Source of the DNA: Candidatus Bathyarchaeota archaeon | GTDB taxonomy: Archaea > Thermoproteota > Bathyarchaeia > TCS64 | Assembly (NCBI GenBank): GCA_014729945.1 | Contig: WJJC01000083.1 | Location: forward strand, 1 to 11,050 | DNA: 11,050 nt | Reading direction: 5' to 3' | Shown: one piece after another, positions 5,542 through 11,050 of the stretch | Layout: every line of letters starts with the position of its first letter | How positions within the stretch are numbered: position 1 is the stretch's first letter | The notes under the pieces: generated by a model | The model's input: the letters and a program-made list of their open reading frames with translations, nothing else | What the model was told of the DNA's origin: nothing | The model's database searches: none | Position numbers and translations under genes: made by a program

Positions 5542-5967
5542 ATGAGTTACAAGTTTCTGGAACATACTGCTGATGTCTATATTGAGGCTAGGGGCACTAG
5601 CTTGGAGGAGGCTTTCCAGTACGCTGCTATTGGAACCATGGATGTAATAACGGATACAGATGAGGTTGATCCAGAGATGACTGTTGATGTTTTGCTTGAA
5701 GCGGGGGATATGGAGCATTTGCTCTATCTATGGCTGGAGGAGATAATATTCAGGATAGACGCTGAAGGTTTACTCTTCTCCGGGTTTAAGGTAAAAGAGA
5801 TAACCAACTCGGGTGACATGCTAGAGTTAACGGGGGAGCTACAGGGAGAAGAGTTTGATCCCAATAAGCATGAGCAGAGACAGGCGGTGAAGGCGGTAAC
5901 ATATCATATGATGGAGATTATCCGGGAAGAAGATGAACATGTGCTGAGATTCGTGCTGGATGTATGA
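5542..5967 (+). CDS. Archease, activator of the RNA ligase RtcB
   Basis: This 141-residue protein matches archease in length and sequence. The N-terminal FLEHTADVYIEARG (5-18) is the family hallmark and includes D11 of the metal site. SLEEAFQYAAIGTMDVITD follows, then the central LLYLWLEEIIFRID (60-73), AVKAVTYHMMEI (115-126) and the C-terminal RFVLDV with D140, the usual acidic metal ligand. Archease helps RtcB form the RNA ligase-GMP intermediate and turn over repeatedly, and broadens its nucleotide use. It lies directly upstream of rtcB with 39 bases between, a widespread pairing. The start is ATG at 5542 next to its own TATA element; rtcB appears to have a separate one. Confidence 0.93.
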   Translation: MSYKFLEHTADVYIEARGTSLEEAFQYAAIGTMDVITDTDEVDPEMTVDVLLEAGDMEHLLYLWLEEIIFRIDAEGLLFSGFKVKEITNSGDMLELTGELQGEEFDPNKHEQRQAVKAVTYHMMEIIREEDEHVLRFVLDV

Positions 5968-5973
5968 TTCCTG

Positions 5974-5981
5974 TTTATAAT
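5974..5981 (+). promoter_or_regulatory. TATA-like element for rtcB
   Basis: TTTATAAT lies in the 39-base gap after archease, centred about 30 bases before the ATG at 6007. The ligase can therefore be made from its own near-leaderless message. Confidence 0.55.
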
Positions 5982-6006
5982 GCACAACTAGTAATATCTA
6001 GATGAG

Positions 6007-7458
6007 ATGAGCTTACCAATAGAGAAAATTAATGATTACATCTGGGAGATACCTATGACCGCGTCCAAAGGGATGAGGGTGCCTGGTAGAATATACGCGG
6101 ATGAAGCATTAATCAACAGTATGAAGAATGATAAAACGCTCAATCAATGCATCAATGTAGCTCATCTGCCGGGTATTCAGAAATACAGCATCACCCTGCC
6201 TGATGGACACCAAGGATACGGATTTCCCATAGGCGGAGTAGCTGCAACCGACTACGATGAAGGAGTGATTAGTCCTGGCGGCGTAGGATACGATATCAAC
6301 TGTGGTGTAAGACTTCTATCAACGAATCTTACCATAGAAGAGATCGAGTCCAAATTGGGGAGTATAGTTAATAAGATGTTCAATAAAGTGCCCAGTGGTC
6401 TCGGGAGTAGCAGAAAACGGTTCAAACTCAACCGGAACGAGTTCCATGATATGGTGAGGGATGGAGTGGGCTGGTTGATCGAACGGGATATGGGCCGTAA
6501 CGAGGATGCTGAAAACTGCGAGGAATGGGGCAGGATGAAGGAAGCTGACCCTGATGTACTCAGTGATAGAGCTATAAGCAGGGGGCTAGCTCAAGTGGGT
6601 ACACTGGGATCAGGAAATCACTTTCTTGAGGTCCAACGTGTAGAAGAGATATTCGATCAGGATACAGCTGTAAACTTCGGGTTAAAAGAACCAAACCAGG
6701 TTACATTAATGATTCACACTGGGAGTAGGGGTTTTGGTCACCAAGTTTGTTCAGATTATCTTAAGGTTATGGATAAAGCAGTATCTAGGTATAATATCCA
6801 GTTACCGGACAGGGAACTCGCTTGCGCACCGGCTAAGAGCCGTGAAGGAGAGGAGTATAGAAAAGCCATGGCTTGCGCCGTTAACTTTGCTTTCTGTAAC
6901 CGTCAAGCCATCACTCACTGGGTCCGTGAGAGTTTTGAGGAGGTCTTTGGGCGCCCCTCGGAAGATATGGGTATGGATTTGATTTATGATGTTGCTCATA
7001 ATATTGTGAAGGATGAGACGCATCGAATAGATGGTAAAAAACGTAGGGTGTGGACTCACCGTAAGGGTGCAACACGTGCTTTCCCACCGGGTTCAACCGA
7101 GATACCCGGCAAGTACAGAGGGACAGGTCAACCCGTGTTTATACCTGGAACCATGGGTACTAGTAGCTATGTTTTAGCTGGTACAGGTAAGGCTATGGAG
7201 AAGACCTTTGGTTCGACTCCACATGGGGCTGGTCGGGTTATGAGCAGGACCAAGGCTAAGAGGACTCATTGGGGTGAGGATGTGCAGGATGAGCTACGTA
7301 ATAGAGGGATATATGTGATGACTGCTAGCACGGTTACATTGGCTGAGGAGGTTTCTGACGCTTATAAGGACGTGGAGCGAGTTGTTGATGTTACGGATTA
7401 CTTGGGGATAGGTAAACGGGTTGCAAGGATGAGCCCTTTAGCTGTTGTGAAGGGTTAA
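6007..7458 (+). CDS. rtcB: RNA-splicing ligase RtcB (3'-phosphate/5'-OH, GTP-dependent)
   Basis: This 483-residue protein is the length of archaeal RtcB. It joins 2',3'-cyclic-phosphate or 3'-phosphate ends to 5'-OH ends, using GTP and Mn2+, as in tRNA exon ligation after intron removal. Visible active-site residues are D96 and C99 (YDINCGVR), N204 and H205 (GSGNHFLEV), H237 (MIHTGSRG), H331 (YDVAHNI) and the guanylylated histidine H406 (STPHGAGR). The conserved C-terminus MSPLAVVKG is intact. Near the N-terminus are LPGIQKYSITLPDGHQGYGF and the PGGVGYD segment. There is no intein, although some archaeal RtcB genes carry one. The start is ATG at 6007; an ATG at 6002 is out of frame. It acts with archease just upstream. 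Confidence 0.97.
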   Translation: MSLPIEKINDYIWEIPMTASKGMRVPGRIYADEALINSMKNDKTLNQCINVAHLPGIQKYSITLPDGHQGYGFPIGGVAATDYDEGVISPGGVGYDINCGVRLLSTNLTIEEIESKLGSIVNKMFNKVPSGLGSSRKRFKLNRNEFHDMVRDGVGWLIERDMGRNEDAENCEEWGRMKEADPDVLSDRAISRGLAQVGTLGSGNHFLEVQRVEEIFDQDTAVNFGLKEPNQVTLMIHTGSRGFGHQVCSDYLKVMDKAVSRYNIQLPDRELACAPAKSREGEEYRKAMACAVNFAFCNRQAITHWVRESFEEVFGRPSEDMGMDLIYDVAHNIVKDETHRIDGKKRRVWTHRKGATRAFPPGSTEIPGKYRGTGQPVFIPGTMGTSSYVLAGTGKAMEKTFGSTPHGAGRVMSRTKAKRTHWGEDVQDELRNRGIYVMTASTVTLAEEVSDAYKDVERVVDVTDYLGIGKRVARMSPLAVVKG

Positions 7459-7462
7459 TCAA

Positions 7463-7472
7463 TTTATATAAT
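7463..7472 (+). promoter_or_regulatory. TATA-like element for the PiT gene
   Basis: TTTATATAAT is centred about 27 bases before the ATG at 7494. An AGGTGA at 7485-7490 close to the start may also help ribosome binding. Confidence 0.55.
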
Positions 7473-7493
7473 ATCCCCTTTTCTAGGTGAAAT

Positions 7494-8465
7494 ATGTTAA
7501 TCAGCAATGTGATAGGTTTACTCGCGGCACTTTACTTAGCTATTAGCATAGGAGCTAATGATGAGACTCTTGCCCCTGTGGCTGGGAGTGGCGTGCTATC
7601 TTTGGATTCAGCGGTTATTATAGGTGCCATCGCTGCCTCTCTTGGAGCTGTGTATCTGGGGAGTCGTGTAGAGGATACTATAGGTAATGAATTATTAACG
7701 CGTTCTTTGATTCAATCAGATACCGTATTGGTATTGGTCGCTGTCGCCGTGTTTTTAACCTTGGCATCCATCAGAGGTCTCCCTGTATCCACCACTCATA
7801 GCACGGTTGGGGCGGTTGTAGGGATTGGATTGGCTAAATGGGGGCTTCAGGGGGTATCATTGAGTATGGTTTTTCGTATTAGTGTTGGTTGGCTTCTATC
7901 TCCCCTGATAGGCTTCGCTGGCTCATATGCCTTAAACAAGTATGGTCGTCATCTACAATCTAGACTAGTGAAGGGGTTGGAAAACGATCTTATGTTATCC
8001 CGTTGGAGCGCCATATTTTTGTTCTTCTGGGTGATTCTAACCGAGTTCAGCCGCGGAGCTAATGACTTAGCTAATGTAACTGCATTCCTCGTGCCCATGG
8101 GGATAGCTGAACCCTTGGTGGTTAGGTTGGTTACCGGCGCTGGTTTAGCCATTGGCTTGATGGTGATTGGGAGAAAGGTGGTTCAGACCGTTGGAGGCTC
8201 TCTTGTGAAAATGGAGCCCATATCGGGTTTGGCTGCCCAGATCGTGGTCTCTTTGACGTTGCTTGTCGGTACTTTACTTGGTTTGCCTCTCAGCGGCACC
8301 CATATCTTAGTGGGTGCAATAATTGGTATAGGGGTTTCTGAGAATCGATATGTTGATTATGATAACATTCGTGAGATTGTTACTGCTTGGCTGGGTACTT
8401 TTATCGGTACTTTCTCCTTGAGTTATGCTAGTTACTGGATTCTGGATTTCACCGGAATGCTGTGA
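7494..8465 (+). CDS. PiT-family inorganic phosphate permease
   Basis: This 323-residue membrane protein is built of two inverted halves, each with the PiT signature. The first half has GAND (20-23) and PVSTTHSTVGAVVG (97-110); the second has GAND (188-191) and PLSGTHILVGAIIG (265-278). The two halves are joined by a short hydrophilic loop (about 150-170). About 10 hydrophobic helices are apparent. PiT proteins carry phosphate, often as a metal-phosphate complex, into the cell with H+ or Na+. The first GAND is followed by ETLAP and not the usual VANA/S-type residues, while the second keeps LANV. The start is ATG at 7494 after a TATA element. Its 3' end overlaps the convergent DUF47 gene by 17 bases; the pairing with a DUF47 protein supports phosphate transport. 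Confidence 0.92.
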   Translation: MLISNVIGLLAALYLAISIGANDETLAPVAGSGVLSLDSAVIIGAIAASLGAVYLGSRVEDTIGNELLTRSLIQSDTVLVLVAVAVFLTLASIRGLPVSTTHSTVGAVVGIGLAKWGLQGVSLSMVFRISVGWLLSPLIGFAGSYALNKYGRHLQSRLVKGLENDLMLSRWSAIFLFFWVILTEFSRGANDLANVTAFLVPMGIAEPLVVRLVTGAGLAIGLMVIGRKVVQTVGGSLVKMEPISGLAAQIVVSLTLLVGTLLGLPLSGTHILVGAIIGIGVSENRYVDYDNIREIVTAWLGTFIGTFSLSYASYWILDFTGML

Positions 8466-9114
8466 CCACGACTACTCTTACCAAGTCTGCTGTGTCTTCG
8501 CAACTATCTCCCACGCTTTCAAGTCTGTCCGCTAGTTCTTTGATGAGTATGGCCTGGTTGACGCTTAACCCTGTGTCGTATAAGGCTTCATGTATCTCAG
8601 TATATATTCTATCCATCTCATGTTCCACTATCTCCACGAGATTGCACCTGTCTAGGGCTTTCTCGTAGTCATCATATAGTGTTATTATAGTATCTCTTAG
8701 GGCGTGGACGCATTTGTTAGCCAGTTTCTGTTGCTCTACTAGGAGATCTCGTATATGCTCGGGGATGTTGTTTAGCGGGATTATTCTGACCATCTGACTT
8801 GATTCATCGGTCCAGTCTATCACATTGTCCAGGAGCTGGACGAGTTTCATCATATCCTCTTTGCTTATAGGTGGTAGTACGCCGTGTGCTAGTTTGTCTA
8901 TTATTTCTCGTCTCTGGTAGTCTGCTGTTTCCTCGGCTTTTTTTATTTCTTCGATTATATGGTTTGCTTTTTCATTTTTTTCATCTAGTTTCTGTTTCAT
9001 AGCTTCGCTGAGTAGATCAGTGGCTTTAATGCATGTTTCTAGATGTTTTTCAAGTAGTTCCAGTATTTGAATCTCAGGCGTTTTTCTTTGTAGGAAGTCC
9101 AGGAAGCTCATCAT
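8449..9114 (-). CDS. DUF47 (PhoU-like) phosphate transport accessory protein
   Basis: This 221-residue all-helical protein is related to PhoU and belongs to the DUF47 / Pit-accessory family, whose usual length is 210-226 residues. Visible marks include the N-terminal FLDFLQRKTPEIQILELL, a long charged helix (HIIEEIKKAEETADYQRREI, about 52-71) with the E-xx-AD core, GVLPPISKEDMMKLVQLLD with the DNVIDW stretch after it, and near the end EIVEHEMDRIY and ADRLESVGDSCEDTADLV (about 195-212), where acidic residues probably bind metal. Proteins of this family are found beside PiT permeases and are thought to modulate phosphate uptake. Here the gene faces the permease; it is usually co-directional. 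The start is ATG at 9112-9114, with a second ATG directly after it. Confidence 0.9.
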   Translation of the reverse strand: MMSFLDFLQRKTPEIQILELLEKHLETCIKATDLLSEAMKQKLDEKNEKANHIIEEIKKAEETADYQRREIIDKLAHGVLPPISKEDMMKLVQLLDNVIDWTDESSQMVRIIPLNNIPEHIRDLLVEQQKLANKCVHALRDTIITLYDDYEKALDRCNLVEIVEHEMDRIYTEIHEALYDTGLSVNQAILIKELADRLESVGDSCEDTADLVRVVVVTAFR

Positions 9115-9136
9115 GTACTGTTTGTTATTTGATTTG

Positions 9137-9144
9137 TTAAATAG
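9137..9144 (-). promoter_or_regulatory. TATA-like element for the DUF47 gene
   Basis: The minus strand reads CTATTTAA, centred about 26 bases before the ATG at 9114. It overlaps the first copy of the direct repeat at 9138-9158. Confidence 0.5.
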
Positions 9145-9158
9145 TTTGGTAAATAGTT
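9138..9158. repeat. Tandem 9-bp direct repeat at the DUF47 promoter
   Basis: TAAATAGTT occurs at 9138-9146 and again at 9150-9158, a 12-bp period. One copy overlaps the TATA element and the other lies just upstream of it. A regulator-binding site, possibly phosphate-responsive, is possible but inferred. Confidence 0.4.
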
Positions 9159-9278
9159 AATGCTTTGATTCTTGATGACTCCCAGGGTTACCCCAAGATT
9201 TGAGGGAATCAACGGAACAAACCAAGGAGCCATATGTATTTTACTGCTACTATGAGATAAAATCACGCTATTTTTGTC

Positions 9279-9288
9279 TATTTATTAA
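9279..9288 (+). promoter_or_regulatory. TATA-like element for the small membrane protein gene
   Basis: TATTTATTAA is centred about 21 bases before GTG at 9304 and about 30 before TTG at 9313. By spacing alone the TTG would be the better leaderless start. Confidence 0.4.
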
Positions 9289-9303
9289 CTATGCTGATTA
9301 TGA

Positions 9304-9651
9304 GTGATTATATTGATTAGAGCAATAATTGGATACGTTTTGGCCAGTATTTTGATTCAGGCACCTGTGCTGTGGATAGCGGGTAGAATTGTGGTGGGTG
9401 AAGACAGGGCAAAGTTTATGGATGCTGTGTTCATCACAATTGCAGCGGTTATCGCTAACACGGTTATTGGAGCATTATTGGGTCAAACCCTAGCTGGTTT
9501 GGTGCAGCTTGTGGTGTACCTTTACTTGATCGTCCGTTATTATGAGACTGACTGGGTTAAGGCGGCTATTATAGCGGTCTTGAACACAGTTATAGGATGG
9601 ATAATCATGTGGATACTGATCACTTTCATAGGGATAAGCGCCATCTTCTAG
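9304..9651 (+). CDS. Small membrane protein of unknown function
   Basis: This 115-residue hydrophobic protein has about four membrane segments: roughly 4-28 (LIRAIIGYVLASILIQAPVL), 39-58 (MDAVFITIAAVIANTVIGAL), 62-78 (TLAGLVQLVVYLYLIVR) and 87-113 (AAIIAVLNTVIGWIIMWILI). Short charged loops (GEDRAKF, YYETDW) lie between them. Segments 2 and 4 share a similar pattern (AAVIANTVIGALL and IAVLNTVIGWII), which hints at an internal duplication. I do not recognise a family and assign no transport role. The start is GTG at 9304 or TTG at 9313. The gene stands alone, followed at once by a T-run terminator and a 321-base non-coding stretch. Confidence 0.7.
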   Translation: MIILIRAIIGYVLASILIQAPVLWIAGRIVVGEDRAKFMDAVFITIAAVIANTVIGALLGQTLAGLVQLVVYLYLIVRYYETDWVKAAIIAVLNTVIGWIIMWILITFIGISAIF

Positions 9652-9655
9652 AACC

Positions 9656-9696
9656 TTTTTATTGTTACATTTCTGTACTAAATGTTTAGTCTTTTT
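9656..9696 (+). terminator. T-run and palindrome terminator after the membrane protein
   Basis: A run of five T begins at 9656, four bases past the stop codon. The palindrome ACTAAA-TG-TTTAGT (9677-9690) is followed by C and five T (9692-9696). Archaeal termination needs mainly T-runs, so either could stop transcription. Confidence 0.55.
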
Positions 9697-9719
9697 GCTT
9701 AGAATTTTTTCTGTACTAA
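9670..9719. repeat. 12-base direct repeat, 38-base period
   Basis: TTTCTGTACTAA occurs at 9670-9681 and 9708-9719. The first copy runs into the palindrome at 9677-9690. There are only two copies, so it is not a CRISPR or a larger tandem array. Confidence 0.5.
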
Positions 9720-9780
9720 GCTGTTTTCTATATGTTTGGCTAATGAGTGTTTTCAGGTATTTTCTATGGATACTTCTCCC

Positions 9781-9837
9781 TTTTTCTAGGTTGTATTTTT
9801 TTTCTTATCTTTTTTTGGTGTATTGTTTCCTTTTTTT
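9781..9837 (+). terminator. Cluster of long T-runs
   Basis: T-runs lie at 9781-9785 (5), 9796-9803 (8), 9810-9816 (7) and 9831-9837 (7). They would end any rightward transcript that passed the first terminator, and they insulate the gene at 9973. Confidence 0.55.
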
Positions 9838-9943
9838 ATGAATTCCGTCTTTCATATCTGAAACCCAAAAAAGTCTAATATCCCATCTATGGCCCATAAT
9901 CAATGGAATATCTACTAGACGTACATACCTTTCCTCCCATAGC

Positions 9944-9951
9944 AATATAAA
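9944..9951 (+). promoter_or_regulatory. TATA-like element for the coiled-coil surface protein gene
   Basis: AATATAAA is centred about 25 bases before the ATG at 9973, which fits a leaderless transcript. Confidence 0.5.
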
Positions 9952-9972
9952 CCTGAGAAACAATCCACATAT

Positions 9973-10752
9973 ATGCCTAAAATAGACCTCAAACTAGTAG
10001 CCGCAGCCACTCTCCTCCTCGGCTTCTTCGCTGGATTCTATATAGATAACACTCTACTCACAAAGCCTAGAATAAACAATCTAGCCCAGACCATAGAAAG
10101 TCAGAACCAATCTATAACCACATTAAACACACAACTAGAAACACTACAAAACGAACATGAGGCCCTGGAAACACAGTATAGGGAACTATACGAGAACAAT
10201 GTACCCCAAACCCAGTACAATCAACTTATGGAAGAAAAACAAAACTTGGAAACACAAGTAAACAACATAGAAGAACAAGTCTTAGACCTACACTTGACCG
10301 TGGAAAGTCTTGATACTACACTCATAGAGAAAAACAACACAATTCAGACTCTGGAAACCGAGCTAGAAACCCTCGGGGAAAAATACGATGAAGCATACAA
10401 CCCCCTCTCATTAAACTTTACAGTACAGGACTTGAACATAACTATAGTCGTAGACAAGGACACATACCCTGACAACACCCCCATAACCGGCACAGTCAAG
10501 ATAAACCACAGCAACGGAGCACCTTATACAGGAGACTTCAAACTATCCTTGACAAAAATATACGTAAACTCGGGAACATCAAGCCAGTACTATAATATAC
10601 ACCGTACAACAGATTACAACTGGAATACGCCCTTCATACTAGGGGCAGGAAGCTACAAACTCACCCTAGGTGAGATAAGAACCCCCCAGGGCGAGACTGT
10701 GGTAACAAGTACACAGCTTAAACCCTACGCCCTATACCTTTTCCAAGGCTAA
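9973..10752 (+). CDS. Membrane-anchored coiled-coil protein with beta-rich C-terminal domain
   Basis: This is a 259-residue protein of unknown function. Residues 8-24 (LVAAATLLLGFFAGFYI) form one membrane segment after a short basic start, so it is likely a signal anchor with the rest outside the cell. Residues about 34-140 are a long coiled coil with repeated pairs such as LETQ and TLETELETL. Residues about 145-259 look beta-rich; DKDTYPDNTPITGTVKI resembles the opening of an immunoglobulin-like or macroglobulin-like strand set (inferred). There are several Asn-X-Ser/Thr sites (N45, N121, N148, N155, N178), as in glycosylated archaeal surface proteins. Codon use is A- and C-rich (CTA, ATA, ACA) and differs from genes to the left. 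The ABC ATPase start lies 50 bases downstream, so a shared transport or surface role is possible but unproven. Confidence 0.75.
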   Translation: MPKIDLKLVAAATLLLGFFAGFYIDNTLLTKPRINNLAQTIESQNQSITTLNTQLETLQNEHEALETQYRELYENNVPQTQYNQLMEEKQNLETQVNNIEEQVLDLHLTVESLDTTLIEKNNTIQTLETELETLGEKYDEAYNPLSLNFTVQDLNITIVVDKDTYPDNTPITGTVKINHSNGAPYTGDFKLSLTKIYVNSGTSSQYYNIHRTTDYNWNTPFILGAGSYKLTLGEIRTPQGETVVTSTQLKPYALYLFQG

Positions 10753-10762
10753 CCCCGCATAG

Positions 10763-10770
10763 AATTTAAA
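10763..10770 (+). promoter_or_regulatory. TATA-like element for the ABC ATPase gene
   Basis: AATTTAAA lies about 36 bases before the ATG at 10803. A start near 10792 would give a very short leader; co-transcription with the preceding gene is also possible. Confidence 0.4.
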
Positions 10771-10792
10771 CCCGGAAACACATCATATCCCA

Positions 10793-10797
10793 AGGTG
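10793..10797 (+). promoter_or_regulatory. Possible ribosome-binding site of the ABC ATPase gene
   Basis: AGGTG lies 5 bases before the ATG at 10803, which favours this start. Confidence 0.4.
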
Positions 10798-10802
10798 CCA
10801 TA

Positions 10803-11050
10803 ATGGGTGGACGACTAGAACTACACGACCTCAACAAAGACTTCGACGGATTCAAACTAGTAGACCTAAACCTAGTAGCTGAACCCAGTCAATACCTTGT
10901 GGTCATAGGACCTACAGGCGCAGGTAAAACCCTGCTACTAGAAACAATACAAGGATTCCACCAACTGGACAACGGCGAGATACTGCTCGACGGCACGGAC
11001 ATCACCATGCTTCCTCAGCAGCAGCGTCGCATCGCCTATGTTCCCCAGAA
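10803..11050 (+). CDS. ABC transporter ATPase, tungstate/molybdate-type, cut by window end
   Basis: The ATG at 10803 opens 82 codons that run off the window. The N-terminal LELHDLNKDFDGFKL is the usual A-loop region. The Walker A motif is GPTGAGKT (residues 36-43, K42). LLLETIQGFHQLDNGEILLD and GTDITMLPQQQRRIAYVPQ follow, ending exactly at the Q-loop glutamine Q82. The form GPTGAGKTLLLExIxGFH with a DIT-LP-QQR segment resembles the CysA/ModC/WtpC group, which powers uptake of tungstate, molybdate or sulfate. The signature motif, Walker B and any C-terminal ligand-binding domain are outside the window, so the substrate remains open. The upstream neighbour is a surface coiled-coil protein; permease and binding-protein genes are not in view. 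Confidence 0.88.
   Translation, partial: MGGRLELHDLNKDFDGFKLVDLNLVAEPSQYLVVIGPTGAGKTLLLETIQGFHQLDNGEILLDGTDITMLPQQQRRIAYVPQ

Larger units (their letters stand above)
9652..9972. other. Non-coding, T-rich stretch with terminators and a promoter
   Basis: No gene is seen in these 321 bases. The left two thirds (to about 9840) are very T-rich on the plus strand, with many T-runs, a 12-base direct repeat and a palindrome. From about 9860 the plus strand turns A/C-rich. The right end carries the promoter of the next gene. A 16-codon lysine-rich frame on the minus strand from 9855 is too short to support. Confidence 0.6.

Noticed and set aside
6280..6330. Intein insertion in rtcB
   Set aside because: Residues around the active-site Cys and all later motifs are continuous at normal family length.
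7089..7220. tRNA T-arm-like sequences GGTTCAACC and GGTTCGACTCC
   Set aside because: They lie inside conserved RtcB codons and have no cloverleaf around them.
9670..9719. CRISPR array
   Set aside because: Only two 12-base copies exist, too short and too few for repeats with spacers, and no cas genes are nearby.
9805..9855. Sixteen-codon lysine-rich minus-strand peptide
   Set aside because: It arises from T-runs on the plus strand and has no promoter or family support.

Overview
The window is archaeal chromosomal DNA. Most genes have an AT-rich TATA-like element centred about 25-31 bases before the start codon, which fits archaeal leaderless transcripts. The gene content also fits archaea: RtcB with archease, a PiT phosphate transporter with a PhoU-like DUF47 partner, and a tungstate/molybdate-type ABC ATPase. 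Five of the fifteen genes appear to start with TTG and one with GTG. Nothing here fixes the phylum.

Layout. Positions 1-1249 hold four small minus-strand genes, each with its own promoter: a truncated ribbon-helix-helix regulator, an unrecognised 79-residue protein, a stand-alone SWIM zinc-finger protein and a 92-residue coiled-coil protein. This looks like an accessory patch. Next come a SelA/DgaE-like PLP enzyme (1374-2552) and a methionine sulfoxide reductase A gene broken by a small internal deletion (2584-3106). A gene-poor stretch with dyad symmetries follows (3107-3472). It leads into a CPA1-type Na+/H+ antiporter (3473-4753), which is convergent with a HAD hydrolase (4764-5450).

Positions 5542-7458 carry archease and RtcB, the archaeal tRNA-splicing ligase and its activator. 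Positions 7494-9114 carry a PiT phosphate permease and a DUF47 protein facing each other, with 3' ends overlapping by 17 bases. A small unknown membrane protein (9304-9651) is followed by a T-rich, terminator-like intergenic region. The window ends with an anchored coiled-coil exported protein (9973-10752) and the first 82 codons of an ABC ATPase (from 10803).

How the parts work together. Archease-RtcB and PiT-DUF47 are the two clear functional pairs: RNA ligation, and low-affinity phosphate uptake with its likely regulator. The antiporter serves ion and pH balance. The plus strand changes from G/T-rich to A/C-rich near position 9850, independent of gene direction. I found no CRISPR array, rRNA, tRNA, transposase or recognisable defence system. 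The most unusual items are the broken msrA, the small-gene patch with a palindrome at the RHH promoter, the dyads in the gene-poor stretches, and the composition switch.
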